DNA of 31,542 bases from DATGFB01 sp032160545 (GCA_032160545.1 JAVHVN010000071.1:1-31542), one strand, 5' to 3'. Shown: positions 23,938 to 31,461, numbered from the stretch's first letter. A program made the numbers and translations. Notes: generated from the sequence alone by a model not told the origin.

Positions 23938-24166
23938 GTGCTCCCTCCTCTCCTTCAGGTCGGTGCGGGTCCCTGCGGAGCAGGCGGACACCGACCGGAG
24001 AGACGGAAAACGCCCCGGCGCAGGGCGCACGGGGCGGCAGCTCGAGGCGGGCCGTACCGTCCAACCTGCGCGGGCCGCTCCGGCGCTCCGGAGGCGTTCG
24101 ATCGCGTGCGCGCACGCGACGACCAGCGGTCTTCGGTGGATCGGGTCCCACGGTACGCGAGCGGCG
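23938..24166 (-). promoter_or_regulatory. rplJ leader RNA region (L10-leader-like) with several stems
   Basis: Four perfect stems lie between the CHAT stop and rplJ, listed in transcript order. CGCGTGCGCGCACGCG is at 24118-24103. CTCCGG/CCGGAG is at 24093-24078. CGCCCCG/CGGGGCG, followed by TTTT, is at 24036-24007. GGTCGGTG/CACCGACC, enclosing a small CCTGC/GCAGG hairpin, is at 23996-23958, just before the ribosome site. Bacterial rplJL operons are commonly autoregulated by L10(L12) binding such a leader. The match to that RNA family rests on position and stems only. Confidence 0.55.
24007..24036 (-). terminator. Intrinsic terminator or attenuator upstream of rplJ
   Basis: On the minus strand, CGCCCCG-12 bases-CGGGGCG is followed directly by TTTTCC. 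It is the only stem in the window followed immediately by a T run. It lies 131 bases beyond the CHAT stop and 70 bases before rplJ. It may end the protease/sigma operon, or act as an attenuator within the rplJ leader, or both. Confidence 0.6.
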
Positions 24167-24179
24167 TCACCGTCGCCAA
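24150..24179 (-). promoter_or_regulatory. Predicted rplJL promoter overlapping the end of the CHAT gene
   Basis: TTGGCG (24179-24174) and TACCGT (24155-24150) are separated by 18 bases on the minus strand. The -10 box fits TAnnnT. The -35 box lies in the last codons of the CHAT gene. A start near 24143 would give a leader of about 205 bases before rplJ. Found by eye. Confidence 0.4.
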
Positions 24180-26740
24180 ATCGCCGGAGCCGTCCACGCC
24201 GAGCCGAAGCACACGAACGGCGCGACGCCGCCGGCCGTGGCGCTCGCCTCGGCCAGCGCGGCGGCCGAGTCCGCGCCCCCGGCGAGTAACCGGTGGTAGG
24301 TCGACATCGTCTCGGCCGCGACCTGGTCGCCGACGCGTGCCACGCCCCCGATCACCGAGCGGGTGCCCAGCCGCAGCAGGACGCTCGTGAGCCCGAGCCC
24401 CTCGTCGCCCGGCCGCACCGTCGCCAGCCCGAGCTCGCACGCGGACAGGATGACGTGCTCGGGCGCCCTGGTCGCGCCGTCGAGCTCGTGAGCGAACAGC
24501 ACCCCGTCGGAGAGCCGGATCGAGGAGAACAGCGGATTCTCGGTCTGATGGACGCCGTGCGCTGCGACGTGCAGCATGACCGCGCGGCCGAGGGCCGTCA
24601 CCACGGCACGGCGGTCGGCAGCGGCACCGGTGTGCACGACCGCCCCGGGCCAGGCGGCCCCGGCAACGGCGACTTCGGCGCGTCCGGACGCCACGCCTGG
24701 TCCGGCCAGCGCGACCACCTGGTGTCTTCGGCTGCGACGAGCCGCGGCCGCAACGGCCCACGCGGTCGCGGACGGACTGACCTCGACAGGAACGCCCGAC
24801 AGGGACGGCAGCTGCCCCCACGGCAGCTGACCGAGCACACCCGTGGACACCACGACGAGCCGCCGACCGTCGAGACCCAGCGGTGCGAGCAGTTGCTCGT
24901 CCAACGCGGCCATGGACCTGCGCAGCGACGCCAGCACCGCCGCTTCGAGGGCAGCGGGCAGCATCGGTCGGGACACCACGTCGAGATCGGCGCGGGCCCG
25001 GCGGACCTGCTCGACGACCGGGGCCAGCAACCCGAGGGCGTGCAGGCGGACCTGGTGCGCACCGACGACGACCGCGCGCAGCATTCCCTCGGCCTGGACG
25101 AACGACACCAGCGCCGCGTCGCCCAGCCGGGCGCGGACCTGCTCGATGTCCGCGACCGTACGAGCCTCCCCCGCGCCGATGAGCGACCAGCGCCGGGAGG
25201 TGACCTCACGCTCGAGCGCGCGCCGGCGACGATGCAGGGTCGCGAGCAGTGCAGGGTCCTGGCCGGCCAGGTGGATCGACTCGACGGTCTGGCGCAGCTC
25301 GGCGAGTCGTAGGGCGGCCTGCGGGTCGGACGGCGGTCGCACGAGCGGTACCCGGCTCGAGACCGCTCGGGCCCGCTCGGCGGCCGCGAACACCGCTGCC
25401 GGGCGGCCGCCGGCCACGGCGATCGAGATCAGCTGCTCGGCGAGGTGCCGGCCGTGGACCGCGGCCGCCGTCTGCAGGTCGATGCTGCCGAACCGGGCCT
25501 GGTGCACGGTGAGCTCGTCCATGCCCAGGCGGGCCTCGCGCGCCGCGGCGGCCCCGCGACCGGAAACCGCGTGGCACCGGGCACGCACCTCGCGAGCGTG
25601 CAGCCGAGCCGTGAGCGGGTCGCGGGGCGACGGGACGCCGACCTCCGCGAGCAGCGCGCGCGCTTCCGGCAGCCGCCCCGCAGACAGCAGCGCCTCGACG
25701 GCGATGAGCCCGGCGGTCCTGGCCTCGATGCGCGCCCCGACAGCGGTGAGTTCGTCGCGCAGCCGCCGTGCCGGCTCGACCAGACGCCCACCAGGACGCC
25801 CGGCGGCGAGATCGCCCTGCAGCAGGACCAGCTCCGCCGTCCGCCGCCAGCGGTCGTTGCCGCGGCGGCGGAACCGGTCCCGCGCCTGAGCGGCGAGCCG
25901 ACGCGCGGTGCCGACGTCGCCGGCTACGAGCGCAGTGCGGGCCCGTTCGACCTGAGCCTCCGCGAGATCGAGCCAGGACTTGTCACGCTCGAGGATCTGG
26001 GCGGCCTCGGCGATCGTCGCGTCCGCCTCGCGGGTGAGCCCGGCCTCGAGCAGGACGCGAGCGCGGTCGAGGACGATCGCACCCGACGGCCAGCCCGGTT
26101 CGATCTGCACGGCCCGGCGCATGGAGTCGAGGGCGCCGACGAGGTCGCCGGCAAGGAATTGCGCGTAGCCGCGGTTGTGCTCGGCCATGCCGCGCAGGAC
26201 GGCAAGCTCTGCATGGGAGGCGATGCGAGCGCATTCGGCGAAGTCGGCCGTCGCCTGCGCGAGCTGGAGGCGACCGAGGTACGCGACGCCGCGGTTCAGC
26301 AGGAAGCTGCACCGGTCGACGGTCGACAGCGCCGGTAGATGTTGCTGGGCGGAGGACAGCTCGACGAGCGCCCGGCCACTGTCACCGAAGCGCAGGTACA
26401 GCAACCCCCGCTGACCCGCAACCAGCCCCAGCCCCTCGGCCGATCGGGTCTGCGTCGCCAGCAGCTCGGCGACGTCGAGCACGGCGAGGCCGGCCGCCAA
26501 GCCGTGCAGCTCGGCGGTGCTCTTGGCCGACGTGATCACGATGCGGGCCAGCAAGCCGGCGGTTGCCGGGTCGGCGGTGCCCGCAGCCAGGCGGTCGACG
26601 TCGCCGGCCCCCAGAGCACGCGCCGCCCGGCGGCTCAACGCCAGGCCGCGGGCGGGTTTGAGAGCGCGGTTCGCCTCGACCGCCCGGGCGTGCAGATCGC
26701 TCGCCCGGCCCACCTGCACGGGCTCGCGACCCACCGCCAT
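24167..26740 (-). CDS. TPR-CHAT protein (caspase-like protease with tetratricopeptide repeats)
   Basis: 857 residues, no signal peptide or membrane helix, so probably cytoplasmic. Residues about 100-290 form several TPR-like helical pairs (for example LLNRGVAYLGRLQLAQATADF and EHNRGYAQFLAGDLVGALDSM). More helices follow to about 580. The C-terminal CHAT domain (about 590-855) has the caspase-type dyad: His728 in LHVAAHG and Cys768 in ILSACELG, 40 residues apart. The domain also shows ENPLFSSIRLSDG and VLLRLGTRSVIGG. An intact dyad predicts an active cysteine protease, with TPRs sensing or binding a partner; targets are unknown. ATG 26740 lies 23 bases after the 169-residue gene. It is the last gene of an operon with an S8 peptidase and an ECF sigma factor. 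Confidence 0.9.
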   Translation of the reverse strand: MAVGREPVQVGRASDLHARAVEANRALKPARGLALSRRAARALGAGDVDRLAAGTADPATAGLLARIVITSAKSTAELHGLAAGLAVLDVAELLATQTRSAEGLGLVAGQRGLLYLRFGDSGRALVELSSAQQHLPALSTVDRCSFLLNRGVAYLGRLQLAQATADFAECARIASHAELAVLRGMAEHNRGYAQFLAGDLVGALDSMRRAVQIEPGWPSGAIVLDRARVLLEAGLTREADATIAEAAQILERDKSWLDLAEAQVERARTALVAGDVGTARRLAAQARDRFRRRGNDRWRRTAELVLLQGDLAAGRPGGRLVEPARRLRDELTAVGARIEARTAGLIAVEALLSAGRLPEARALLAEVGVPSPRDPLTARLHAREVRARCHAVSGRGAAAAREARLGMDELTVHQARFGSIDLQTAAAVHGRHLAEQLISIAVAGGRPAAVFAAAERARAVSSRVPLVRPPSDPQAALRLAELRQTVESIHLAGQDPALLATLHRRRRALEREVTSRRWSLIGAGEARTVADIEQVRARLGDAALVSFVQAEGMLRAVVVGAHQVRLHALGLLAPVVEQVRRARADLDVVSRPMLPAALEAAVLASLRRSMAALDEQLLAPLGLDGRRLVVVSTGVLGQLPWGQLPSLSGVPVEVSPSATAWAVAAAARRSRRHQVVALAGPGVASGRAEVAVAGAAWPGAVVHTGAAADRRAVVTALGRAVMLHVAAHGVHQTENPLFSSIRLSDGVLFAHELDGATRAPEHVILSACELGLATVRPGDEGLGLTSVLLRLGTRSVIGGVARVGDQVAAETMSTYHRLLAGGADSAAALAEASATAGGVAPFVCFGSAWTAPAIWRR

Positions 26741-26763
26741 GAGCAGACGGTCTCACGATCGGG

Positions 26764-27273
26764 TCAGAGGTCAACCGATGGCGTGACGACCGGGAGCGCG
26801 TCGTTGCCCGGCGCGGGACGCAGGACGAGCTGGGCGAGCCCGCGCGGGACTGCATCGATCACGAAGCGCCCGTCGTCGTCGGCGACGGCGTGCCGGCTGC
26901 TGCCGACGATCCGCAGCTCGACCAGCACCCCGGCGCCTGGGGCGATCCACCCGTCGATGCGGACGGTGTCGCCACCCGTCGGGGTCACCGTGATCATCGT
27001 CGCGAGCGTCGAACTGGTGAAGGTGATGGTCCGCGCGTCGGTGAGCTCCTCCGCGCGGGCTCCGGCGAGCTGATCCCCCCGTTGGAGCTGCGCAATCTCC
27101 GCGTGCAGGGCCTCCAGCGTGATGCCGAACTGCACCCGCTCGACGAGGCCGGCAGGTACCGGGTCGAGGGTCTCGAACAACGCGGCGATGCCGGCGAGGA
27201 GCTGCTCGTCGACCGCATCGACAGCACCCTGCGCGAGCTCGTCGACGCCGGGGCGGCGGTGGGACGGCGCCAT
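26764..27273 (-). CDS. Uncharacterised protein between sigma factor and CHAT protease (possible adaptor or anti-sigma factor)
   Basis: 169 residues, function unknown. The N-terminal part (about 10-80) is helical, with LFETLDPVPAGLVERVQFGI and LEALHAEIAQLQRG. The C-terminal part (about 85-165) is strand-rich, with ITVTPTGGDTVRIDGWI and DDDGRFVIDAVPRG, resembling a carboxypeptidase-regulatory-like beta-sandwich. No membrane helix, zinc motif or catalytic residue is visible, so it is not a ZAS-type anti-sigma factor. ATG 27273 shares one base with the sigma-factor stop (TGATG), implying coupled synthesis. ATG 27285 is possible but has a poor ribosome site. The position between sigma factor and CHAT protease suggests a regulator or protease substrate (inference). 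Confidence 0.8.
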   Translation of the reverse strand: MAPSHRRPGVDELAQGAVDAVDEQLLAGIAALFETLDPVPAGLVERVQFGITLEALHAEIAQLQRGDQLAGARAEELTDARTITFTSSTLATMITVTPTGGDTVRIDGWIAPGAGVLVELRIVGSSRHAVADDDGRFVIDAVPRGLAQLVLRPAPGNDALPVVTPSVDL

Positions 27274-27860
27274 CAGGACTCCCATCCAGGGTCTGCGGCC
27301 AGTTGCGCACGCAGCTTCGCGAGGCACCGGCCACGCGTCGGACCGATACTGCCGATCGGCATGCCCAGCGATTGCGCGACGGAGTGGTAATCGGGGCGGT
27401 CGGCGAAGGCAATGACGCGCAGCAACGCCTGGCAGCGTTCCGGCAATCGCGCGATGTGCTGCCACAACCGGCTCTCGCCGTCCGTGCGCAGCATCATCTC
27501 CTCGGGCAGCTGCGTCCCGGGCACGACGAGGTCGTCGGCGTCGAAGTCGACCGGCTGTACCCGGTCGCTGCGCTTCACGACCCGCCACGCCTCGCGCCGT
27601 GCGCTCACGATGAGCCACTGGAGGACGGCCTGCGGGTCCTCGATCGACGCGCTGCTGCGGACGAGCGCCAGCCACACCGTCTGCACGACATCCTCGGCGG
27701 GCTGGTGCTCCAGCCGCTGGGCACGGACGGTGTGCCACAGGATCGGGGTGAGTAGCGCCACGAGCTCGCCGAGCTTGCTCTCGTCGCCGTCCCGGAACGC
27801 GCGGAACAGGACCGCCGCGCGCGAGGCGAGCGTTCCCGAATCCGCTTCCGCGCCGATCAC
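27273..27860 (-). CDS. ECF-like RNA polymerase sigma factor
   Basis: 195 residues with the two-domain ECF layout. Region 2 covers about 30-97: the core-binding motif PAEDVVQTVWLALVR at about 54-68, and the -10 recognition helix in QWLIVSARREAWRVVKR. A linker follows, then region 4 at about 131-188: LPERCQALLRVIAF and the helix-turn-helix DYHSVAQSLGMPIGSIGPTRGRCLAKL. There is no region 1 or 3, so it is not a housekeeping sigma factor. GTG 27860 overlaps the stop of the S8 peptidase gene (GTGA), and its own stop overlaps the next start. No classical anti-sigma gene is adjacent. Confidence 0.92.
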   Translation of the reverse strand: MIGAEADSGTLASRAAVLFRAFRDGDESKLGELVALLTPILWHTVRAQRLEHQPAEDVVQTVWLALVRSSASIEDPQAVLQWLIVSARREAWRVVKRSDRVQPVDFDADDLVVPGTQLPEEMMLRTDGESRLWQHIARLPERCQALLRVIAFADRPDYHSVAQSLGMPIGSIGPTRGRCLAKLRAQLAADPGWES

Positions 27861-29395
27861 GGTCGCAGGATCCCGATGCGAGCGGTGATCGCGTTCCAGG
27901 CCCGGCCTACCGCACTCGCGCGATCCGGCGCGTCGATCGGCCCGGCGGATCCGTCGAACAGCGCCTGGGCGATCTCCGCGGCGAGCACCGGCGCGGCGAA
28001 CGACGTACCGCTCCAGACGCCGAAGCCTCCTGCGAAGTTGTCCGGATCGATCGTGCCCCGCCATCCGCCGCCGTCCGCCGGCGTCTCGTTCGCCGGTTGC
28101 GCCGACCCGTCGAACGTCACCGGGAAGGTGCTGACCACCGCGGCGCCAGGACGACGGCAGCTGATCCAAGGGCCGGCGTTGCTGAAGATCGCCGTACTGC
28201 GGTCCGGGTTGAGGGCACCGACGCTGATGACCGGGACGCAGTCGGCCTCGAACTCGCCGACCTCGCCGCCGGGGTAGGGGCTGAACGCGGCCGGGTACAT
28301 CGGCGCGGTCGTCGCCTCGTTGCCGGCGGCGGCGACGACCGCGACACCTGCCACACCGAGGCCACGCAGCACGCCGAGCAGCACCGGGTCGAACTTCAGG
28401 TCCTCGAGATCCTCGTGGTAGTAGCCGAGCGAGAGCACGACGACGTCGATGACCTCGTGGGCGTCCTGGGCCGCTTGTGCCAGGGTCTGGCGAAGGAGCA
28501 AGCGCTTGAGTGCCTCGATCAACTCCGACTCCGGAACGACGCCGTCGCTGTTCATGACGCGGACGGCCAGGATGTTGGCGTCCGGACAGCCTTGCCGGAT
28601 CAGGCCGGCGATGAAGGTGCCGTGGCCCGAGTCGGAGTCCAGTTCGCCCTCGAGCGGATCGAGCACCACGCCGGAGTGCTCCGGATCCGTCGCCGGATCG
28701 CGCATCCCGATCGGCAGCCCCATCACCGAAGGGCTGTCGAGCACGATGTCCTTCGGCAGCCACGGATGGCTGCCGATCCCGGTGTCGAGGACGGCGACGA
28801 CCGGCCGGCGGCAGTGCAGCTGGTCATCGGGGGTCCGCGTCGGCCGCGACCCGGTCCAGGCGACCGGCTGCCGGCCACCCCAGCCCGGATACACGTACTC
28901 CTCCCACGGGCCGCCCGTGACGGGGTGACCGCTGGTCACCGGATGGCCGCTGGTCACCGGATGGCCGCTGGTGACCGGGTGGCCGCTGGTGACCGGTCCC
29001 GCCCAGAGCACGTGATCGAGGGCGACGTGCGTTGCCGACGCATCCTGAGCACCGACCAGCGCGCGGTAGTTCTGCAGCACCTGCCACGCATCCGGTGGCG
29101 GTGCCGGCTGGTCGTCCAGCGGGACCAGACGGGCCGTCTGCGACTGCAGCGCCGGCTCGACGACGAGGCCGACCTGACGGGCGAGCGCCTCGGTCCGCAG
29201 ATGAGGCGCGTCGTCCGCGATCTCGACTCGCAGACCGCTGCGGCGGGCAGCCTCCTGCAAGGCGCCACGCGCCGACTCCGTCGGCGCGCCCGTGACGATG
29301 AGCTGGTCACCGACGTACGCCGTCGGTCGCAGCCGCTGCTGACCCGGCAGCCGCGCGGCAGTCTTCGGGTCGAGGATCCGGACTCCAGGTCGCAT
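27857..29395 (-). CDS. S8 (subtilisin-family) serine peptidase with a tandem hexapeptide linker
   Basis: 512 residues with the chosen start. The catalytic triad is complete: Asp204 in VLDTGIG, His258 in SGHGTFIAG, Ser465 in SGTSFAAP, with the oxyanion Asn359 in AAAGNE. An N-terminal domain (about 1-130) of unknown type is joined to the peptidase domain by four PVTSGH repeats plus PVTGG (134-161). No signal peptide is present, so the enzyme is probably intracellular. ATG 29395 is preferred: GGAGGT lies four bases upstream, and the open frame further upstream loses its GC-rich third positions. GTG 29560 also has a good GGAGGAAGG site and would add 55 Pro/Arg/Gly-rich residues. It is the first gene of the sigma/CHAT operon. 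Confidence 0.92.
   Translation of the reverse strand: MRPGVRILDPKTAARLPGQQRLRPTAYVGDQLIVTGAPTESARGALQEAARRSGLRVEIADDAPHLRTEALARQVGLVVEPALQSQTARLVPLDDQPAPPPDAWQVLQNYRALVGAQDASATHVALDHVLWAGPVTSGHPVTSGHPVTSGHPVTSGHPVTGGPWEEYVYPGWGGRQPVAWTGSRPTRTPDDQLHCRRPVVAVLDTGIGSHPWLPKDIVLDSPSVMGLPIGMRDPATDPEHSGVVLDPLEGELDSDSGHGTFIAGLIRQGCPDANILAVRVMNSDGVVPESELIEALKRLLLRQTLAQAAQDAHEVIDVVVLSLGYYHEDLEDLKFDPVLLGVLRGLGVAGVAVVAAAGNEATTAPMYPAAFSPYPGGEVGEFEADCVPVISVGALNPDRSTAIFSNAGPWISCRRPGAAVVSTFPVTFDGSAQPANETPADGGGWRGTIDPDNFAGGFGVWSGTSFAAPVLAAEIAQALFDGSAGPIDAPDRASAVGRAWNAITARIGILRP
28913..28996 (-). repeat. In-frame 18-bp tandem repeat in the S8 peptidase gene
   Basis: Four 18-base units encode PVTSGH and a fifth, partial unit encodes PVTGG. 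The units differ only at third codon positions (GTC/GTG, CAC/CAT, GGC/GGT), so the peptide is kept while the DNA drifts. It forms the linker between the N-terminal domain and the peptidase domain. Copy number could vary between strains by slippage. Confidence 0.9.
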
Positions 29396-29762
29396 GACCA
29401 CCTCCAGCGGGGGATACACCCACGGCGGTTCGACGGCGCCACGCCGGGGCGTGCGTTGGGAGCTCGGGGCCGCTGGCGGCCGGTCGGATGCCCCTACCGG
29501 TACGGAGCCGTGAGGACCACCCGGTCCGCGAGATCGGCGATCCCCCGACGGTTCGTCCACTTCGCCCTTCCTCCCCAGCACGGTCGACGTGTCGCACGCA
29601 GCGTAGGGGCTGCCCGCGATCCGATGCAGCACCAGCGCGCCGTGAGACGTCTTGTATCTGGAAGGAGAACCCCGAGCGCCGGGAGATACGTCAGCACGGG
29701 TGAGCAGGCAGTATCAGGACGGCGAAGGCGCCCTCCTCAACATGACGAACGAGGAGGTCGGC
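29396..29762. promoter_or_regulatory. Divergent promoter region of the S8/sigma/CHAT operon and the HopA1-like gene
   Basis: 367 bases with no supported gene, although the S8 frame stays open into it. On the plus strand GGAGAAC (29664-29670) and CGTC (29689-29692), 18 bases apart, resemble an ECF-type promoter (GGAAC and CGTC elements) aimed at the HopA1-like gene. GTATCT (29654-29659) and AGATAC (29684-29689) form a 6-bp dyad around it. No clear promoter for the S8 operon was found. Confidence 0.4.
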
Positions 29763-30602
29763 ATGACCGCGGTCCAGCCGAGAACGCATCGCAGCCTGGG
29801 CTCGCGCATGCGGCCGGTGGCAAGCCCGCCGTCGTGGGCGCCCTGGGCAGTTCCGCAGCTCGACGAGGCAGCGGCGCTGGTCCGCCGGCTCGCCGACGAG
29901 CGGAGCAACCCCTCGATCGCGGCGGAGCTCTATCGCGAGTGGTTCAACCCGGTGATCGAACCGGCCGGCCCCATGGGGGTGCGCCGGCCGGCTGCCGGGC
30001 TGTACCGGGCGGCGCACGCGGGCAGCCGGTCCCGGGTCCTCACCGACGGCGTCTGGGTCGTCGAACGCAACGACATCGTTGGCCGGGACGGTTGGTGGCG
30101 GACCTGGAACGACGCCTGGCTGCCGACCCGCAGCCGCGCCGGCGCCCTTCGCGTGCTGTTCTCACCGCAGGCGACCCCAGAGGCTCTGGGGACGTTCGTG
30201 GGCACCGTGACCGCGCACCTCGGCGACCTGCGGCTGCCGTGGCTACTCGCGTGCGCGACCGATCCGCGCCGGCTGCGCCGGCACGCCGGGGCGGTGCTGT
30301 ACCTCCCGGGTCGCGACGAGCTGCCCGCGGGAGTGCTCGAGCTGGTCGACGCGGTGCGGCCGGTGCTCGCCTCGGGCACCCCGCCGCTGTGCCTGCGCCT
30401 CGCCGACGGCGCCGCCGTGGCCGAGTACCCGACGAACGGGATGAGCTTCGGCGAGCACCGCTGCCACCTCGTCGCGCTGGCGCTGACCACCAGGTCGGCG
30501 CGGCGCGCACCGCTGCTCGCCATCGCCGACGTCTTCGCCGCGCACGGCATCGACCCGGCCGCGCCGCATCGCTCCGCGAGCCGGCGACGCCGCGGAAAGT
30601 GA
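29763..30602 (+). CDS. HopA1-family (T3SS effector-like) protein
   Basis: 279 residues. The core resembles the HopA1 domain found in many bacteria without a type III system: LRVLFSPQATPEALGTFVGT (129-148), HAGAVLYLPGRDELP (174-188) and the hallmark NGMSFGEHRCHLVALAL (225-241). HopA1-domain proteins take part with a kinase-like partner in peptide dehydration in class V lanthipeptide and thioviridamide-like pathways; the plant-pathogen effector HopA1 triggers host responses. No kinase, precursor peptide or secretion gene is visible here, so the reaction is open. ATG 29763 has GAGGAGGT four bases upstream. ATG 29742 lacks a site. The gene is divergent from the S8 operon and convergent with rplA. 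Confidence 0.65.
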   Translation: MTAVQPRTHRSLGSRMRPVASPPSWAPWAVPQLDEAAALVRRLADERSNPSIAAELYREWFNPVIEPAGPMGVRRPAAGLYRAAHAGSRSRVLTDGVWVVERNDIVGRDGWWRTWNDAWLPTRSRAGALRVLFSPQATPEALGTFVGTVTAHLGDLRLPWLLACATDPRRLRRHAGAVLYLPGRDELPAGVLELVDAVRPVLASGTPPLCLRLADGAAVAEYPTNGMSFGEHRCHLVALALTTRSARRAPLLAIADVFAAHGIDPAAPHRSASRRRRGK

Positions 30603-30603
30603 A

Positions 30604-30634
30604 CTGGCCGCCACGCTGTCAGCGTCACGGCCAG
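30604..30634. terminator. Hairpin between convergent HopA1-like and rplA genes
   Basis: CTGGCCG (30604-30610) and CGGCCAG (30628-30634) form a 7-bp stem enclosing a further ACGC/GCGT pairing. It sits immediately after the HopA1-like stop and 27 bases beyond the rplA stop. Symmetry and position fit a bidirectional terminator; no T run is present. Confidence 0.6.
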
Positions 30635-30660
30635 GCTCTGCCGGGCCCTGCCGGTTCCAA

Positions 30661-31374
30661 TCAGGCCGAGGCGTCCTCGAGCAGGTTGCGGGTGCGGTTC
30701 CCGTCGACCGGAACGCCCGGGCCCATCGTCGTGGCGAACGTGACCTTGCGCAGGTACCGGCCCTTGGCCGACGACGGCTTCGCGCGCAGGATCTCGTCGA
30801 GGGCGGCCGCGTAGTTCTCGACCAGCTGCTCGGGCGAGAACGAGGCCTTGCCGATAACCAGGTGCAGGTTCGCCTGCTTGTCGACACGGAAGCTGATCTT
30901 GCCGCCCTTGATGTCGGCGACGGCCTTCGCGACGTCGGGCGTGACCGTGCCCGTCTTCGGGTTGGGCATCAGGCCACGCGGGCCGAGCACGCGGGCGATG
31001 CGACCGACCTTGGCCATCTGGTCCGGCGTGGCGATCGCGGCGTCGAAGTCGAGGAAGCCGTCGTTGATCTCGGCGATCAGATCGTCGCTGCCGACGCGAT
31101 CGGCGCCCGCGGCGCGGGCCTCCTCGGCCTTGTCACCCGTCGCGAAGACGATGACGCGGGCGGTCTTGCCGGTGCCGTGGGGCAGGCTGACCGTGCCGCG
31201 GACCATCTGGTCGGCCTTGCGCGGGTCGACACCCAGGCGCATCGCGACCTCGACGGTGCCGTCGAACTTGCTCGGTGACGCCTGCTTGGCGATTTTCGCC
31301 GCCTCGAGCGGCGAGTAGATCTTGTCGGGCTCGATGAGCTCGGCGGCCTTCTGATAAGCCTTGCTGCGCTTCAT
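30661..31374 (-). CDS. rplA: 50S ribosomal protein L1
   Basis: 237 residues, usual length. It binds 23S rRNA at the mobile L1 stalk near the E site and in many bacteria represses its own operon. The L1 signature is clear (ARVLGPRGLMPNPKTGTVT), as are KFDGTVEVAMRLGVDPRKAD and the C-terminal TTMGPGVPVD. ATG 31374 is preceded by GGGAGATGGAG. The order rplK-rplA is normal, but rplJ-rplL do not follow directly: about 6.7 kb of other genes intervene. Confidence 0.99.
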   Translation of the reverse strand: MKRSKAYQKAAELIEPDKIYSPLEAAKIAKQASPSKFDGTVEVAMRLGVDPRKADQMVRGTVSLPHGTGKTARVIVFATGDKAEEARAAGADRVGSDDLIAEINDGFLDFDAAIATPDQMAKVGRIARVLGPRGLMPNPKTGTVTPDVAKAVADIKGGKISFRVDKQANLHLVIGKASFSPEQLVENYAAALDEILRAKPSSAKGRYLRKVTFATTMGPGVPVDGNRTRNLLEDASA

Positions 31375-31389
31375 TGCTCTACTCCATCT

Positions 31390-31439
31390 CCCGGTACGAA
31401 CCGGGTTCAGTGGTTAGCGGGCGCCGCGCTTCGGCGCCC
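31390..31439 (-). other. rplK-rplA spacer hairpins
   Basis: The 87-base gap holds a perfect 8-bp stem, GGGCGCCG/CGGCGCCC with a 5-base loop (31419-31439). A smaller CCCGG/CCGGG stem (31390-31405) lies just before the rplA ribosome site. No T run follows. They may tune rplA expression or serve RNA processing; inference. Confidence 0.4.
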
Positions 31440-31461
31440 TCCCACACAATCGGGTGAACCT

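Noticed and set aside
28913..28996. Short regular repeats as a CRISPR array
   Set aside because: Units are directly adjacent 18-mers without spacers and lie in frame inside the S8 peptidase gene.
24167..29395. A true type III-E CRISPR-Craspase locus
   Set aside because: No Cas7-11, no repeat array and no Csx30-like gene is present; only the protease/sigma logic is similar.
29396..29632. N-terminal extension of the S8 peptidase from GTG 29632 or 29560
   Set aside because: Third codon positions become AT-rich and the residues low-complexity upstream of ATG 29395, which has a strong ribosome site; GTG 29560 cannot be fully excluded.
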